In this document: piece by piece, positions 1-5,561 of the stretch
How positions within the stretch are numbered: the first letter of the stretch is position 1
Layout of the letters: every line of letters starts with the position of its first letter
NCBI GenBank assembly: GCA_955652795.1
Contig: CATPBQ010000198.1
Location: 1-6,009, forward strand
From: an uncultured Steroidobacteraceae bacterium
GTDB lineage: Bacteria; Pseudomonadota; Gammaproteobacteria; Steroidobacterales; Steroidobacteraceae
Reading direction: 5' to 3'
DNA length: 6,009 nucleotides
Translations under genes and position numbers: made by a program
The notes under the pieces: model-generated
Told to the model about the DNA's origin: nothing
The model's database searches: none
What the model saw: only the letters and a program-made list of their open reading frames with translations

Positions 1-268
1 AGTTGAGCACCGCTGCAAGGCGCGCGTCCGACAGGGCCGAGTTGGCCGCGCCGGGCACCCGCAGCACGTAGTTGCGTCCTTCGCTCGTGCGCATGAAACG
101 CGCAAGCGCTCCGGCGAGCGGTGGGATCTTGCCGGGCACGCCCCGGGCTTCGGCGCCGTGACAGCCCATGCAGTAGAGCATGTAGTCCTCGCCCGGGCTC
201 GCGCTCGCCGCGCCGGCGAGGGCGCTTACAGCCAGCCCGGTTGTGGCGAGCAACAGGAGGCGCCGCAT
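1..268 (-). CDS. c-type cytochrome, exported (C-terminus beyond left edge)
   Basis: Reading leftward from an ATG at 268-266, 89 codons are visible before the window ends. Residues 1-23 form a signal peptide: MRR, a Leu/Ala-rich core, then an ASA-type cleavage site. One haem-attachment motif, CMGCH, lies at residues 33-37, so a single haem c is expected on the periplasmic side. The start is 5 nt after the stop of the preceding cytochrome gene, so the two are almost certainly one transcript with the TTQ amine dehydrogenase genes. The likely role is electron transfer from the dehydrogenase or from its partner cytochrome; this is inferred from context. The usual Met-Pro axial-ligand motif before the last helix reads Val-Pro here (residues 71-72), followed by a Leu-Ser-Asp-Ala-Arg-Leu-Ala-type helix start. 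The sixth haem ligand is therefore unclear, and the missing C-terminus may supply it. It is not a MauG: only one CXXCH is visible and the opening does not resemble the di-haem family. Confidence 0.85.
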   Translation of the reverse strand, partial: MRRLLLLATTGLAVSALAGAASASPGEDYMLYCMGCHGAEARGVPGKIPPLAGALARFMRTSEGRNYVLRVPGAANSALSDARLAAVLN

Positions 269-273
269 GGTCT

Positions 274-795
274 CTAGGGCCCGCCCGGCACGACGCTCTT
301 GCGGTGTTCGCGCACCGCGGCGCCGTCCACCGCATGGGCACGCTCGGCGGCGATCTCCTCGGTGGTGAGGGGTTTCACGTCCGCGGGCGCGTGGTCGAGA
401 TCGAACACGACGAAGTTGAGAGTTGCCGCCAGGGTCGCGTCATCCAGGCGTGCGAATTCCGGCATCTGGAAGTTGTAGTGTTTGTCGTCGACGGTTATGT
501 CGCCGACCATACCGTACAGCACCGTCAGCGCGAGCTGCCGGCGTCCCTCGACGCTGGCGGCGTAGCGCGCGGGGTAAGACAGCAGCGGCGGCGCCAGCGC
601 CGGCAGTCCGGCGCCCGCGGGTCCGTGGCACACGGCGCAGTTCGCCTGGAAGCTGCCGAAACCCGCCGGGTACGCCGGGGAGGCGGCATCGGCAGCGCGC
701 GCGGCGGGCGCCGCCACGAGGCTCACGACCGCCGGCACGGCCCACGCCAGCGCTCCGCGCGCGACGCCGCGGGCGCCCGGGCCGCGACGCCTCAT
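274..795 (-). CDS. class I c-type cytochrome, periplasmic, of the amine dehydrogenase operon
   Basis: A 173-residue protein. Residues 1-35 are a basic N-terminus, a hydrophobic core and an ARA-A cleavage site, giving a Sec-type signal. The haem-binding motif CAVCH is at 53-57. The probable axial ligand is Met111 in a Gln-Met-Pro-Glu-Phe context, followed by Leu-Asp-Asp and a helix ending in Leu-Asn-Phe-Val, the normal end of a mono-haem class I cytochrome c fold. About 40 further residues (130-173) form a charged tail. The open frame extends upstream to 861, but that extension lies inside the small-subunit gene. The ATG at 795-793 overlaps the small-subunit stop (792-794) as ATGA, which suggests translational coupling. 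Known systems pass electrons from TTQ enzymes to a copper protein or a cytochrome c. No azurin or amicyanin gene is visible, so this cytochrome is the best local candidate for the acceptor (inference). Confidence 0.9.
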   Translation of the reverse strand: MRRRGPGARGVARGALAWAVPAVVSLVAAPAARAADAASPAYPAGFGSFQANCAVCHGPAGAGLPALAPPLLSYPARYAASVEGRRQLALTVLYGMVGDITVDDKHYNFQMPEFARLDDATLAATLNFVVFDLDHAPADVKPLTTEEIAAERAHAVDGAAVREHRKSVVPGGP

Positions 796-1307
796 TTTTC
801 CGCGACTCCCAGGATGACGGACACCGAGCAGTGATAGTTCGAGTCGGCGTTGGCCATGCACCAGTTGAGGTCGTTGTTGCGCGACGGCCGGTACATCGGC
901 TTCTCGCGCTCGTTACGGTTGCACTCGCAGTTGCCGCAGCTGGTCTTCCCGCAACAGTCGTTGTAGGAGAGGATGTAATCGCGGCCGTCGCCGGGGTTGT
1001 GGCACGTGCCGATCCAGGTGATAGGCGAGGGGGCAGTGCCCGGCGGACAGGTACTGGAGGTGCCGCCGCAGCACGAGCACAGGAAGCCGTCGATGGCGCA
1101 GTACTTCCAGTACTGACAGCTCTCGGGGCTGTCGGGTTTGGGGGTGGCGTCGCTCGCCCAGGCACGGCCGCCGCGATCCACCGGCAACAGCGGCAGCAGC
1201 GCGGCGCCGGTCAGCAGTTGACCCAGCGAGGCCAGCAGGCTGCGCCGTGAGGTGCGTCGCGCCAGCGAGCGCGAGGAGTGTTCGAACAGATGATCGAGCG
1301 AGCGCAT
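792..1307 (-). CDS. aauA: TTQ amine dehydrogenase small (light) subunit, aromatic amine dehydrogenase type
   Basis: A 171-residue precursor of the catalytic beta subunit of a periplasmic amine dehydrogenase (amine + water to aldehyde + ammonia + 2 electrons). A Tat-like SRRSLL motif at residues 20-25 precedes a hydrophobic stretch to about residue 43. The mature part is cysteine-rich (14 Cys), as expected for this disulfide-knotted family. From remembered family sequences, Trp98 (in ITWIGTC) and Trp149 (in LNWCMAN) match the two tryptophans fused into TTQ, and Asp117 (in SYNDCCG) matches the catalytic aspartate. The spacings (19 from Trp98 to the Asp, 51 between the Trps) agree with aromatic amine dehydrogenase. 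The blocks DGFLCSCCGG, IGTCHNP and NWCMAN are closer to Alcaligenes faecalis AauA than to methylamine dehydrogenase MauA. ATG 1307 is preferred over GTG 1310 because a GGGG box (1314-1317) lies 6 nt before it. The gene follows the large subunit by 16 nt. The true substrate (tryptamine, phenethylamine or another amine) cannot be read from the sequence. Confidence 0.96.
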   Translation of the reverse strand: MRSLDHLFEHSSRSLARRTSRRSLLASLGQLLTGAALLPLLPVDRGGRAWASDATPKPDSPESCQYWKYCAIDGFLCSCCGGTSSTCPPGTAPSPITWIGTCHNPGDGRDYILSYNDCCGKTSCGNCECNRNEREKPMYRPSRNNDLNWCMANADSNYHCSVSVILGVAEK

Positions 1308-1323
1308 CACATGCCCCGTACTT

Positions 1324-2475
1324 TTAAGGATTCAGCATCATCCAGGGCGTCTGGCCGAGGTGCTTCTCCACGTGTCGCACACGGCCGCTGAGGGCATCGA
1401 GCACTGCCACGTCTGAAGTTTCGGTCGCGGCAAACAGGATCGGCGCGGAATCCTGCGACACCTGCACGGCGTGCACCCGGGAAAGGCCGGCCGCATGCAC
1501 CGGCCAGCGCGCCAGGCGCCGGTGGCTGGCCATATCAAACACCCAGATTTCGGTTCCGCCGTCCTTGTGCGTGCCTTCTCCGCCCTGGTGCATGGGCACG
1601 TACAGCCGGCCGAGCCCGCGGTGAATGGCGCCCACCTGTTCCGCACCCGGACGCCAGCGGCCCTTTTCGGCGGGGCTCACCAGCGACCAGGGCGGCGTAA
1701 AGGCGGGTTGTGCGCCTGACAGGTCGACCTCGTGCACTTCGCCCAGGAAGGACAGGAACGCGTAGCCGCCGGTGGTCGGAATGCCCTGCACGAACACCGG
1801 ATCGCCGTCGGGGTCGAAGAACGGCTCCGACAGCGCGCGCGCGGCTTCGTGACCTTGCGTGTCGAGGGTGACGGTGAGCAGCCGGCCGCTTTCACAGAGG
1901 GACGAAACTCGGTTCGGCCCCCAGGGGATCACCAGCACACAGCCGGCGGTATCGATCTCCCCGAGCACCGCCCGCCGCGCCGGATCCAGAACGCCGAACG
2001 AGGCGGCAGGCGTCACGTAGGCCGCGTACAGGAAGTGGCCGTCGGCGCTGTAGGCGATGTTGAAGAGACTGGGAGAGGTCTCGGCGCGCTTGGGCGGCAG
2101 CACGATTTCGCCGGTAATGGCGAGTGTCGTGTTGTCGGTGAACTCGACCACGTCGGTGCGCGTGCCGCGGCTGCCGCGCGCGAAATAGGTGGTGGCCACG
2201 ACCGTAGTGGCGCCGTCGGGCGAGAGATTGACGCTCGGGACAAAGCCCGCGTCGATCTGCCCGAGACGACGATAGGTGTCGCCGTCGAACAGATGCACGC
2301 GGGCATCGATCTCGTTATCGAACGCGTCATCGAACACGTAGACCCAGTGCGGGCTTTTCGGCGGCAGGGGTTGCACGGTGAGATGCTCGGCGGGCAGCGG
2401 TGGCGGCGCCGCCTGCACCAGCACGCTGAACGTCAGGCACAGCGCTGCTGCGGACCTAAGAGGCGGAGATCGCAT
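1324..2475 (-). CDS. aauB: TTQ amine dehydrogenase large (heavy) subunit, beta-propeller
   Basis: A 383-residue precursor of the alpha subunit, which in this family forms a seven-bladed propeller that packs against the TTQ subunit and shapes the substrate channel (alpha2-beta2 enzyme, periplasm). Residues 1-22 are a Sec signal peptide ending in VQA. Family landmarks include RVHLFD near 59-64, LPPKR at 126-130, the cysteine pair Cys179 (in AGC) and Cys194 (in SSLC) that forms a disulfide in relatives, PWSL at 262-265 and GEGTHKDGGTEIWVFD at 299-314. The length is close to that of known AauB/MauB proteins. The frame is open to 2601, but the ATG at 2475-2473 starts the signal peptide directly and has GGGGTG (2480-2485) just upstream. 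The ATG at 2487-2485 is an alternative. It is the first gene of the operon, and its stop is only 16 nt from the small-subunit start, so no maturation genes lie between them. Confidence 0.93.
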   Translation of the reverse strand: MRSPPLRSAAALCLTFSVLVQAAPPPLPAEHLTVQPLPPKSPHWVYVFDDAFDNEIDARVHLFDGDTYRRLGQIDAGFVPSVNLSPDGATTVVATTYFARGSRGTRTDVVEFTDNTTLAITGEIVLPPKRAETSPSLFNIAYSADGHFLYAAYVTPAASFGVLDPARRAVLGEIDTAGCVLVIPWGPNRVSSLCESGRLLTVTLDTQGHEAARALSEPFFDPDGDPVFVQGIPTTGGYAFLSFLGEVHEVDLSGAQPAFTPPWSLVSPAEKGRWRPGAEQVGAIHRGLGRLYVPMHQGGEGTHKDGGTEIWVFDMASHRRLARWPVHAAGLSRVHAVQVSQDSAPILFAATETSDVAVLDALSGRVRHVEKHLGQTPWMMLNP

Positions 2476-2630
2476 CGGGCACCCCATGCAAAGCCGGGCT
2501 CGCGTCGTCGGGCATCGCGCCCCGTGCGCGCGTGGCACGTTTCCGGCGGCGGCGGCTTTGCGGCGAGTCTCGCACATCGCCAGGGGCCGGAAAAGGCGCA
2601 CCCTGTCGGGCGCGCGCCGACGGCGCTGGT

Positions 2631-2659
2631 TTGACCGCCCGCGGCGCCTGCCGTAGAGT
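2631..2659 (+). promoter_or_regulatory. candidate sigma-70 promoter of the flavin oxidase gene
   Basis: TTGACC (2631-2636, 5 of 6 to the -35 consensus) and TAGAGT (2654-2659, 4 of 6 to the -10 consensus) are separated by 17 nt. Transcription would start near 2666 and give a leader of about 42 nt, which includes the palindromic patch. This is a prediction from spacing and sequence only. Confidence 0.45.
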
Positions 2660-2674
2660 CACCTGCCCTTCGCC

Positions 2675-2700
2675 CGATAACCAATAATCGATTATCGATA
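2675..2700. promoter_or_regulatory. AT-rich palindromic patch, candidate operator
   Basis: About 31% G+C in a roughly 70% G+C setting. ATAATCGATTAT (2684-2695) is a perfect 12-bp palindrome. It overlaps a second dyad, TCGAT-T-ATCGA (2688-2698), and ATCGAT occurs twice (2687-2692, 2694-2699). CGATAA (2675-2680) is also complementary to TTATCG (2692-2697). The patch ends 7 nt before the oxidase ATG, where a ribosome binding site would be expected and none is clear. It could be a repressor or activator site for either divergent unit; the binding protein is unknown. Confidence 0.45.
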
Positions 2701-2707
2701 GCTCGCG

Positions 2708-4006
2708 ATGCCCGCCGTGCCGCTGCAATCGCTGTGGTCCGTGACGGCGCCGGCCGGCCCCGCCTGCGCGGCACTCAGCACCACGTGGCGCGCCCAGGCC
2801 GCCGTCATCGGCGCCGGCTATACCGGCCTGTCGGCCGCCCTGCACCTGGCGCTGGCCGGCCGGGAAGTGGTGGTCCTCGAGGCCGCCGACATCGGCGCGG
2901 GTGCCTCCGGCAGCAACGGCGGCCAGGTCATCCCGGGGGTCAAGCACGATCCGGATAGGCTCGAGCAGATGCTCGGAGCCGATGCCGGCGCGCGAGCGGT
3001 GGCGACCGTCGCGGCAGGGCCTGACCTGGTGTTCGAACTGATCGCCCGGCACGGCCTGCAATGCGATGCGGTGCGCACCGGCTGGATTCAGCCTGCGGCC
3101 TCGGAGGCTGCGCTGGCGCAGCTCGCCGCCCGGGTGGAGCAGTGGCGGCGCCGCGGAGCCGCGGTGGAACTATTGTCGCGCGCCGAGGTGCTGCGGTTCA
3201 CAGGATCCAGCCGCTACTGCGGCGGGCTGCTCGATCGCCGCGGCGGCACCGTGCAGCCGCTGTCCTACGTGCGCGGGCTCGCCGAGGCCCTCGGACGCTG
3301 CGGCGGGCGTATCTTTACCCGCAGCCCGGCGCTGAAGCTGACACGCACCGCGGCCGCCTGGAGCATCGAGACGCCTCGCGGCTGTCTCAGCGCACCGCTC
3401 GTCATCATCGCGACCAACGCCTACACCGGTGCGGTCACGGACGATCTGCGCCGCACGGTGGTGGCGGTGCCGTCCTTCCAGGTGGCCACGGCACCCATTC
3501 CCGCGACGCTGCGCGGAGCAATCCTGCCCGGCGGGCAGGCGGCCTCCGACACCCGGCGTCTGCTGCGGTATTTCCGCCTGGATGCGAGCGGACGGCTGGT
3601 GATGGGCTCGCGCGGCACGTTCGCGGCGGTCCCCGGCGCGCGGGCGGTACGGTACCACTACCGCGCCGTCCACGAAGTCTATCCGCAGCTCGAAGGCCTG
3701 GCTTTCGAATACCACTGGGGAGGGCTCGTGGCCATGACGCGCGACCACCTGCCACACCTGCATGAGCTCGCGCCGGGCCTGCTCGCGGGCCTCGGCTACA
3801 ATGGTCGCGGAGTCGCCATGGCAACCGTGATGGGGCGCCTGCTGGCGCTGCGCGCGCTGGGAACCCCCGCTGCGGAGCTCGGCTTTCCGGTCACGCCGCT
3901 GCGGCCGATGCCGTTCCACGCCCTGGGTGGCATCGGTGCGCGCGCGACGATCCAGTATCTGCGGCTGGCGGACGCTCTGGCACGCACGTGCAGCGTTGGT
4001 CTCTGA
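2708..4006 (+). CDS. FAD-dependent amine/amino-acid oxidase-like protein (DAO family)
   Basis: A 432-residue flavoprotein of the D-amino-acid oxidase/glycine oxidase fold, closest in pattern to the OrdL/PuuB (gamma-glutamylputrescine oxidase-like) branch. Family members oxidise a C-N bond with FAD and release an imine or aldehyde. The N-terminal dinucleotide-binding motif is VIGAGYTG (33-40), with Gly35, Gly37 and Gly40. Glu58, ending strand VVVLE, would bind the ADP-ribose. SGSNGGQV (67-74) matches the conserved SNGGQ segment of the group, IIATNAYTG is at 233-241, and GLGYNGRGVAMATVMG (361-376) is the usual C-terminal FAD-contact segment. There is no signal peptide, so it should be cytoplasmic. 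The ATG at 2708 fits the normal N-terminus but lacks a clear Shine-Dalgarno box. Two stops in tandem (TGA 4004-4006, TAG 4007-4009) end it. It is divergent from the TTQ dehydrogenase operon, suggesting a related amine substrate, but the substrate is not known. Confidence 0.88.
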   Translation: MPAVPLQSLWSVTAPAGPACAALSTTWRAQAAVIGAGYTGLSAALHLALAGREVVVLEAADIGAGASGSNGGQVIPGVKHDPDRLEQMLGADAGARAVATVAAGPDLVFELIARHGLQCDAVRTGWIQPAASEAALAQLAARVEQWRRRGAAVELLSRAEVLRFTGSSRYCGGLLDRRGGTVQPLSYVRGLAEALGRCGGRIFTRSPALKLTRTAAAWSIETPRGCLSAPLVIIATNAYTGAVTDDLRRTVVAVPSFQVATAPIPATLRGAILPGGQAASDTRRLLRYFRLDASGRLVMGSRGTFAAVPGARAVRYHYRAVHEVYPQLEGLAFEYHWGGLVAMTRDHLPHLHELAPGLLAGLGYNGRGVAMATVMGRLLALRALGTPAAELGFPVTPLRPMPFHALGGIGARATIQYLRLADALARTCSVGL

Positions 4007-4018
4007 TAGCGCCCGCCT

Positions 4019-4240
4019 TCAACCGGTTGCCCAACCCATGCGCACGGCGACCAGATAGCCACGATGAACCAGGGCCGGCCGATCCGGGGTCTGCGTAGTG
4101 TGCACAGGGCGCTCGACGGCACACTGTGCGCTCTCCGCAGCGCGCGCCGGCGGCGCCACGCTGAACACCGCGGCAACCAGCAGCCCGAGGACAAGATTGA
4201 TGAGCAACGTTCCCAACACCGCCCAGGTGGTGACTCTCAT
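4019..4240 (-). CDS. small exported or membrane-anchored protein, unknown function
   Basis: A 73-residue protein not recognised as any family. Residues 9-29 are a continuous hydrophobic stretch rich in Leu, Val and Ala, followed by PPARAAES, which looks like a signal-peptidase site (ARA-A). It is therefore either secreted with a mature part of about 38-40 residues or held by an N-terminal membrane helix. The mature part has one cysteine (Cys40), several Arg/His residues and ends in a VRMGWATG tail. The frame continues upstream to 4558, but that part lies opposite the phosphotransferase gene. The ATG at 4240-4238 is set by a strong GGGAGGAG box. The gene converges on the flavin oxidase (12 bp between stops) and diverges from the phosphotransferase gene. 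Confidence 0.65.
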   Translation of the reverse strand: MRVTTWAVLGTLLINLVLGLLVAAVFSVAPPARAAESAQCAVERPVHTTQTPDRPALVHRGYLVAVRMGWATG

Positions 4241-4246
4241 GGCGCT

Positions 4247-4254
4247 CTCCTCCC
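4247..4254 (-). promoter_or_regulatory. strong ribosome binding site of the small exported protein
   Basis: GGGAGGAG on the minus strand, 6 nt before the ATG at 4240. It is the best Shine-Dalgarno match in the window. It decides the start of the 73-residue gene and is the main reason to accept that gene. Confidence 0.75.
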
Positions 4255-4368
4255 AGCAATTTTTACTGCGCGTATGAGACACCTTGGGGTGCGGCGGCGT
4301 CAGCGCAGCGGCGTCGAATCCATCCTCGTGGCCAACGGGTTCGTCCCCGCGGGCGCGGCGGCGTTGCA

Positions 4369-5439
4369 GTGAGCCTGTCCGTGGCTGCGACCCCGCCGGC
4401 GGCAGGCACCGCGACTCTGGTAGCGGTGCTCCCGAATCATCGATTCGATGAGGCCCGCCTGGTGCGCTATCTGAACGAACGCCTGCCGGGCTTCGGCGCC
4501 GAGTGCGAGATCCGGCAATTCCAGGGCGGGCAGTCGAATCCGACGTTTCATCTGGCAACGCCGGGCGCCGCGTACGTGCTGCGCAAGAAGCCGCCCGGGG
4601 TGCTGCTGCCTTCGGCGCACGCCGTCGATCGGGAATTCACGGTCATGCGAGCACTCGCGGGGACCGCCGTCCCGGTGCCGAAGGTGCTGCTGCTGTGCAC
4701 GGACGAGTCCGTCATCGGACAGATGTTCTATCTGATGGAATGCGTCGAGGGCCGGGTGTTCGCCGATCCGGGTCTGCCGCAGCTGAGCGCAGCCGAGCGA
4801 GCGGCGATCTACGCCTCGATGAACGATACGCTCGCGAATCTGCATCGGGTCGACATCGGGCAAGTGGGGCTGACAGACTTTGGGCGCCCGGAAGGGTTTC
4901 TGACCCGGCAGATTGCGCGCTGGTCACGGCAGTACGCCGCATCGCAACTGCCGCGCTGCACAGCGATGGATCAGCTCATGGCGTGGCTCGCCGCGCAGGA
5001 CCCGGGTCCGGAGGAGGTCGCGATTCATCACGGCGATTTCAGGCTCGGCAATCTGATGATCCACCCGAGCGAGCCAAGGGTGATCGCGGTCCTTGATTGG
5101 GAGTTGGCCACCCTCGGCCACCCGTTGGCCGACCTCGCGTACACCTGCCTCGTGTACCACGGATCGGTGTTCATGAGCGGCGCCACTCCGCTCGCGGCGA
5201 GCGCCGGCATTCCCTCGGAAGCGGACTTCGTCAGCGCGTATTGCCGCCGCGCGGGACGCGGGCCCGTCGCCGCGTGGCCGTACTTCCTCGCGTTCTCACT
5301 GTTCCGGGCGGCGGCCATTCTCGCGGGGGTCTACCGCAGAGCTCTTGACGGCAACGCCGCCGACGCCAACGCACTCACGCGCGGCGCGTCGTACCCGGAG
5401 GTCGCGGAGCTCGGGTGGTCGATCGCACGCAGCGCATGA
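4369..5439 (+). CDS. APH-fold phosphotransferase, ACAD10/ACAD11 N-terminal domain type
   Basis: A 356-residue cytoplasmic kinase-like protein of the aminoglycoside phosphotransferase superfamily. The glycine-rich nucleotide loop is GGQSNPTF (53-60). YVLRKKPPG (69-77) carries the ATP-contact lysine, and Glu89 in REF is the partner acid. HGDFRLGN (221-228) is the catalytic loop with Asp223 and Asn228, and LDWELATLGHPLADLAY (242-258) holds the metal-binding Asp243. RKKPPG, HGDFRLGN and DWELATLGHP are hallmarks of the ACAD10/11 kinase-domain group rather than of antibiotic-resistance enzymes. Relatives (ACAD10/11, bacterial LvaA) phosphorylate hydroxyacyl-CoA substrates for catabolism, so a hydroxyacyl-CoA kinase is the best guess (inference). 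The start is GTG at 4369, with GTG 4381 as an alternative. No good Shine-Dalgarno box precedes either, and no upstream in-frame ATG was found. No acyl-CoA dehydrogenase gene lies beside it, unlike many homologues. Confidence 0.88.
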   Translation: MSLSVAATPPAAGTATLVAVLPNHRFDEARLVRYLNERLPGFGAECEIRQFQGGQSNPTFHLATPGAAYVLRKKPPGVLLPSAHAVDREFTVMRALAGTAVPVPKVLLLCTDESVIGQMFYLMECVEGRVFADPGLPQLSAAERAAIYASMNDTLANLHRVDIGQVGLTDFGRPEGFLTRQIARWSRQYAASQLPRCTAMDQLMAWLAAQDPGPEEVAIHHGDFRLGNLMIHPSEPRVIAVLDWELATLGHPLADLAYTCLVYHGSVFMSGATPLAASAGIPSEADFVSAYCRRAGRGPVAAWPYFLAFSLFRAAAILAGVYRRALDGNAADANALTRGASYPEVAELGWSIARSA

Positions 5440-5442
5440 GTG

Positions 5443-5463
5443 CTGTCACGACCCCGGTGACAG
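5443..5463 (+). terminator. stem-loop after the phosphotransferase gene, possible terminator
   Basis: CTGTCAC (5443-5449) and GTGACAG (5457-5463) form a perfect 7-bp dyad around a 7-nt loop, 4 nt after the stop codon. No T run follows, so it is not a textbook intrinsic terminator. It could instead be a protein-binding site for the downstream gene. The rest of 5464-5541 shows nothing clear; a TGTAAT box at 5514-5519 lacks a matching -35. Confidence 0.35.
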
Positions 5464-5541
5464 GGGCGTCATCGGGGCGCCATCACATTCCCGAGACACC
5501 ACGCACCCGTGCCTGTAATCTCCTCCCCCGTTCGGGCAACC

Positions 5542-5561
5542 TCTGACATTAGGGGGTCAGA
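5542..5561 (+). promoter_or_regulatory. hairpin presenting the ribosome binding site of the receiver-domain gene
   Basis: TCTGAC (5542-5547) pairs with GTCAGA (5556-5561), leaving the loop ATTAGGGG, so most of the AGGGGG Shine-Dalgarno box is in the loop or at its edge and the A of the ATG start is in the stem. The box lies 4 nt before ATG 5561 and supports that start. Whether the fold matters for translation is inference. Confidence 0.35.

Larger units (their letters stand above)
2476..2707. promoter_or_regulatory. divergent intergenic control region
   Basis: 232 bp separate the leftward amine dehydrogenase operon from the rightward flavin oxidase gene. No convincing small gene is seen. The region is very GC-rich except for an AT-rich patch at 2675-2700 next to the oxidase start. 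It contains a perfect 10-bp palindrome GGCGCGCGCC (2609-2618) inside a possible hairpin (GTCGG at 2605-2609 and CCGAC at 2617-2621), which would lie in the leader of the leftward transcript. No clear sigma-70 or sigma-54 promoter for the leftward operon could be picked out by eye. Confidence 0.6.

Noticed and set aside
1..795. Either cytochrome being MauG, the di-haem TTQ maturation enzyme
   Set aside because: Each shows a single CXXCH, and the complete one is only 173 residues, far too short for a two-haem MauG.
796..861. N-terminal extension of the first cytochrome to 861
   Set aside because: It lies inside the small-subunit gene in another frame; the ATGA junction at 792-795 gives a normal signal peptide.
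121..1250. Long plus-strand open frames across the cytochrome and small-subunit genes
   Set aside because: Arg/Gly/Ala-rich translations without domains, antisense to genes with clear motifs; typical shadows in high-GC DNA.
2527..2545. Possible sigma-54 (-24/-12) promoter at a TGGCACG sequence
   Set aside because: The -12 half (TTGC-type) is absent at the required spacing.
2476..2601. N-terminal extension of the large subunit to 2601
   Set aside because: The extra 42 residues would put the signal peptide inside the protein; the ATG at 2475 gives a normal signal peptide with a ribosome binding site.
1732..2634. 300-codon plus-strand open frame opposite the large subunit
   Set aside because: No recognisable domain, biased composition, and fully antisense to a well-supported beta-propeller gene.
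4294..4315. Direct repeat GCGGCGTC twice, 14 bp apart
   Set aside because: Short, and made of common GC-rich triplets; expected by chance in this composition.
4064..4372. Plus-strand 102-codon frame ending in a GTGA overlap with the phosphotransferase start
   Set aside because: The overlap looks like translational coupling, but the frame is antisense to the small exported protein gene for most of its length, has no ribosome binding site and has no recognisable content.
4369..5439. Aminoglycoside resistance gene
   Set aside because: It shares the APH fold, but the RKKPPG, HGDFRLGN and DWELATLGHP motifs belong to the ACAD10/11-like metabolic group.
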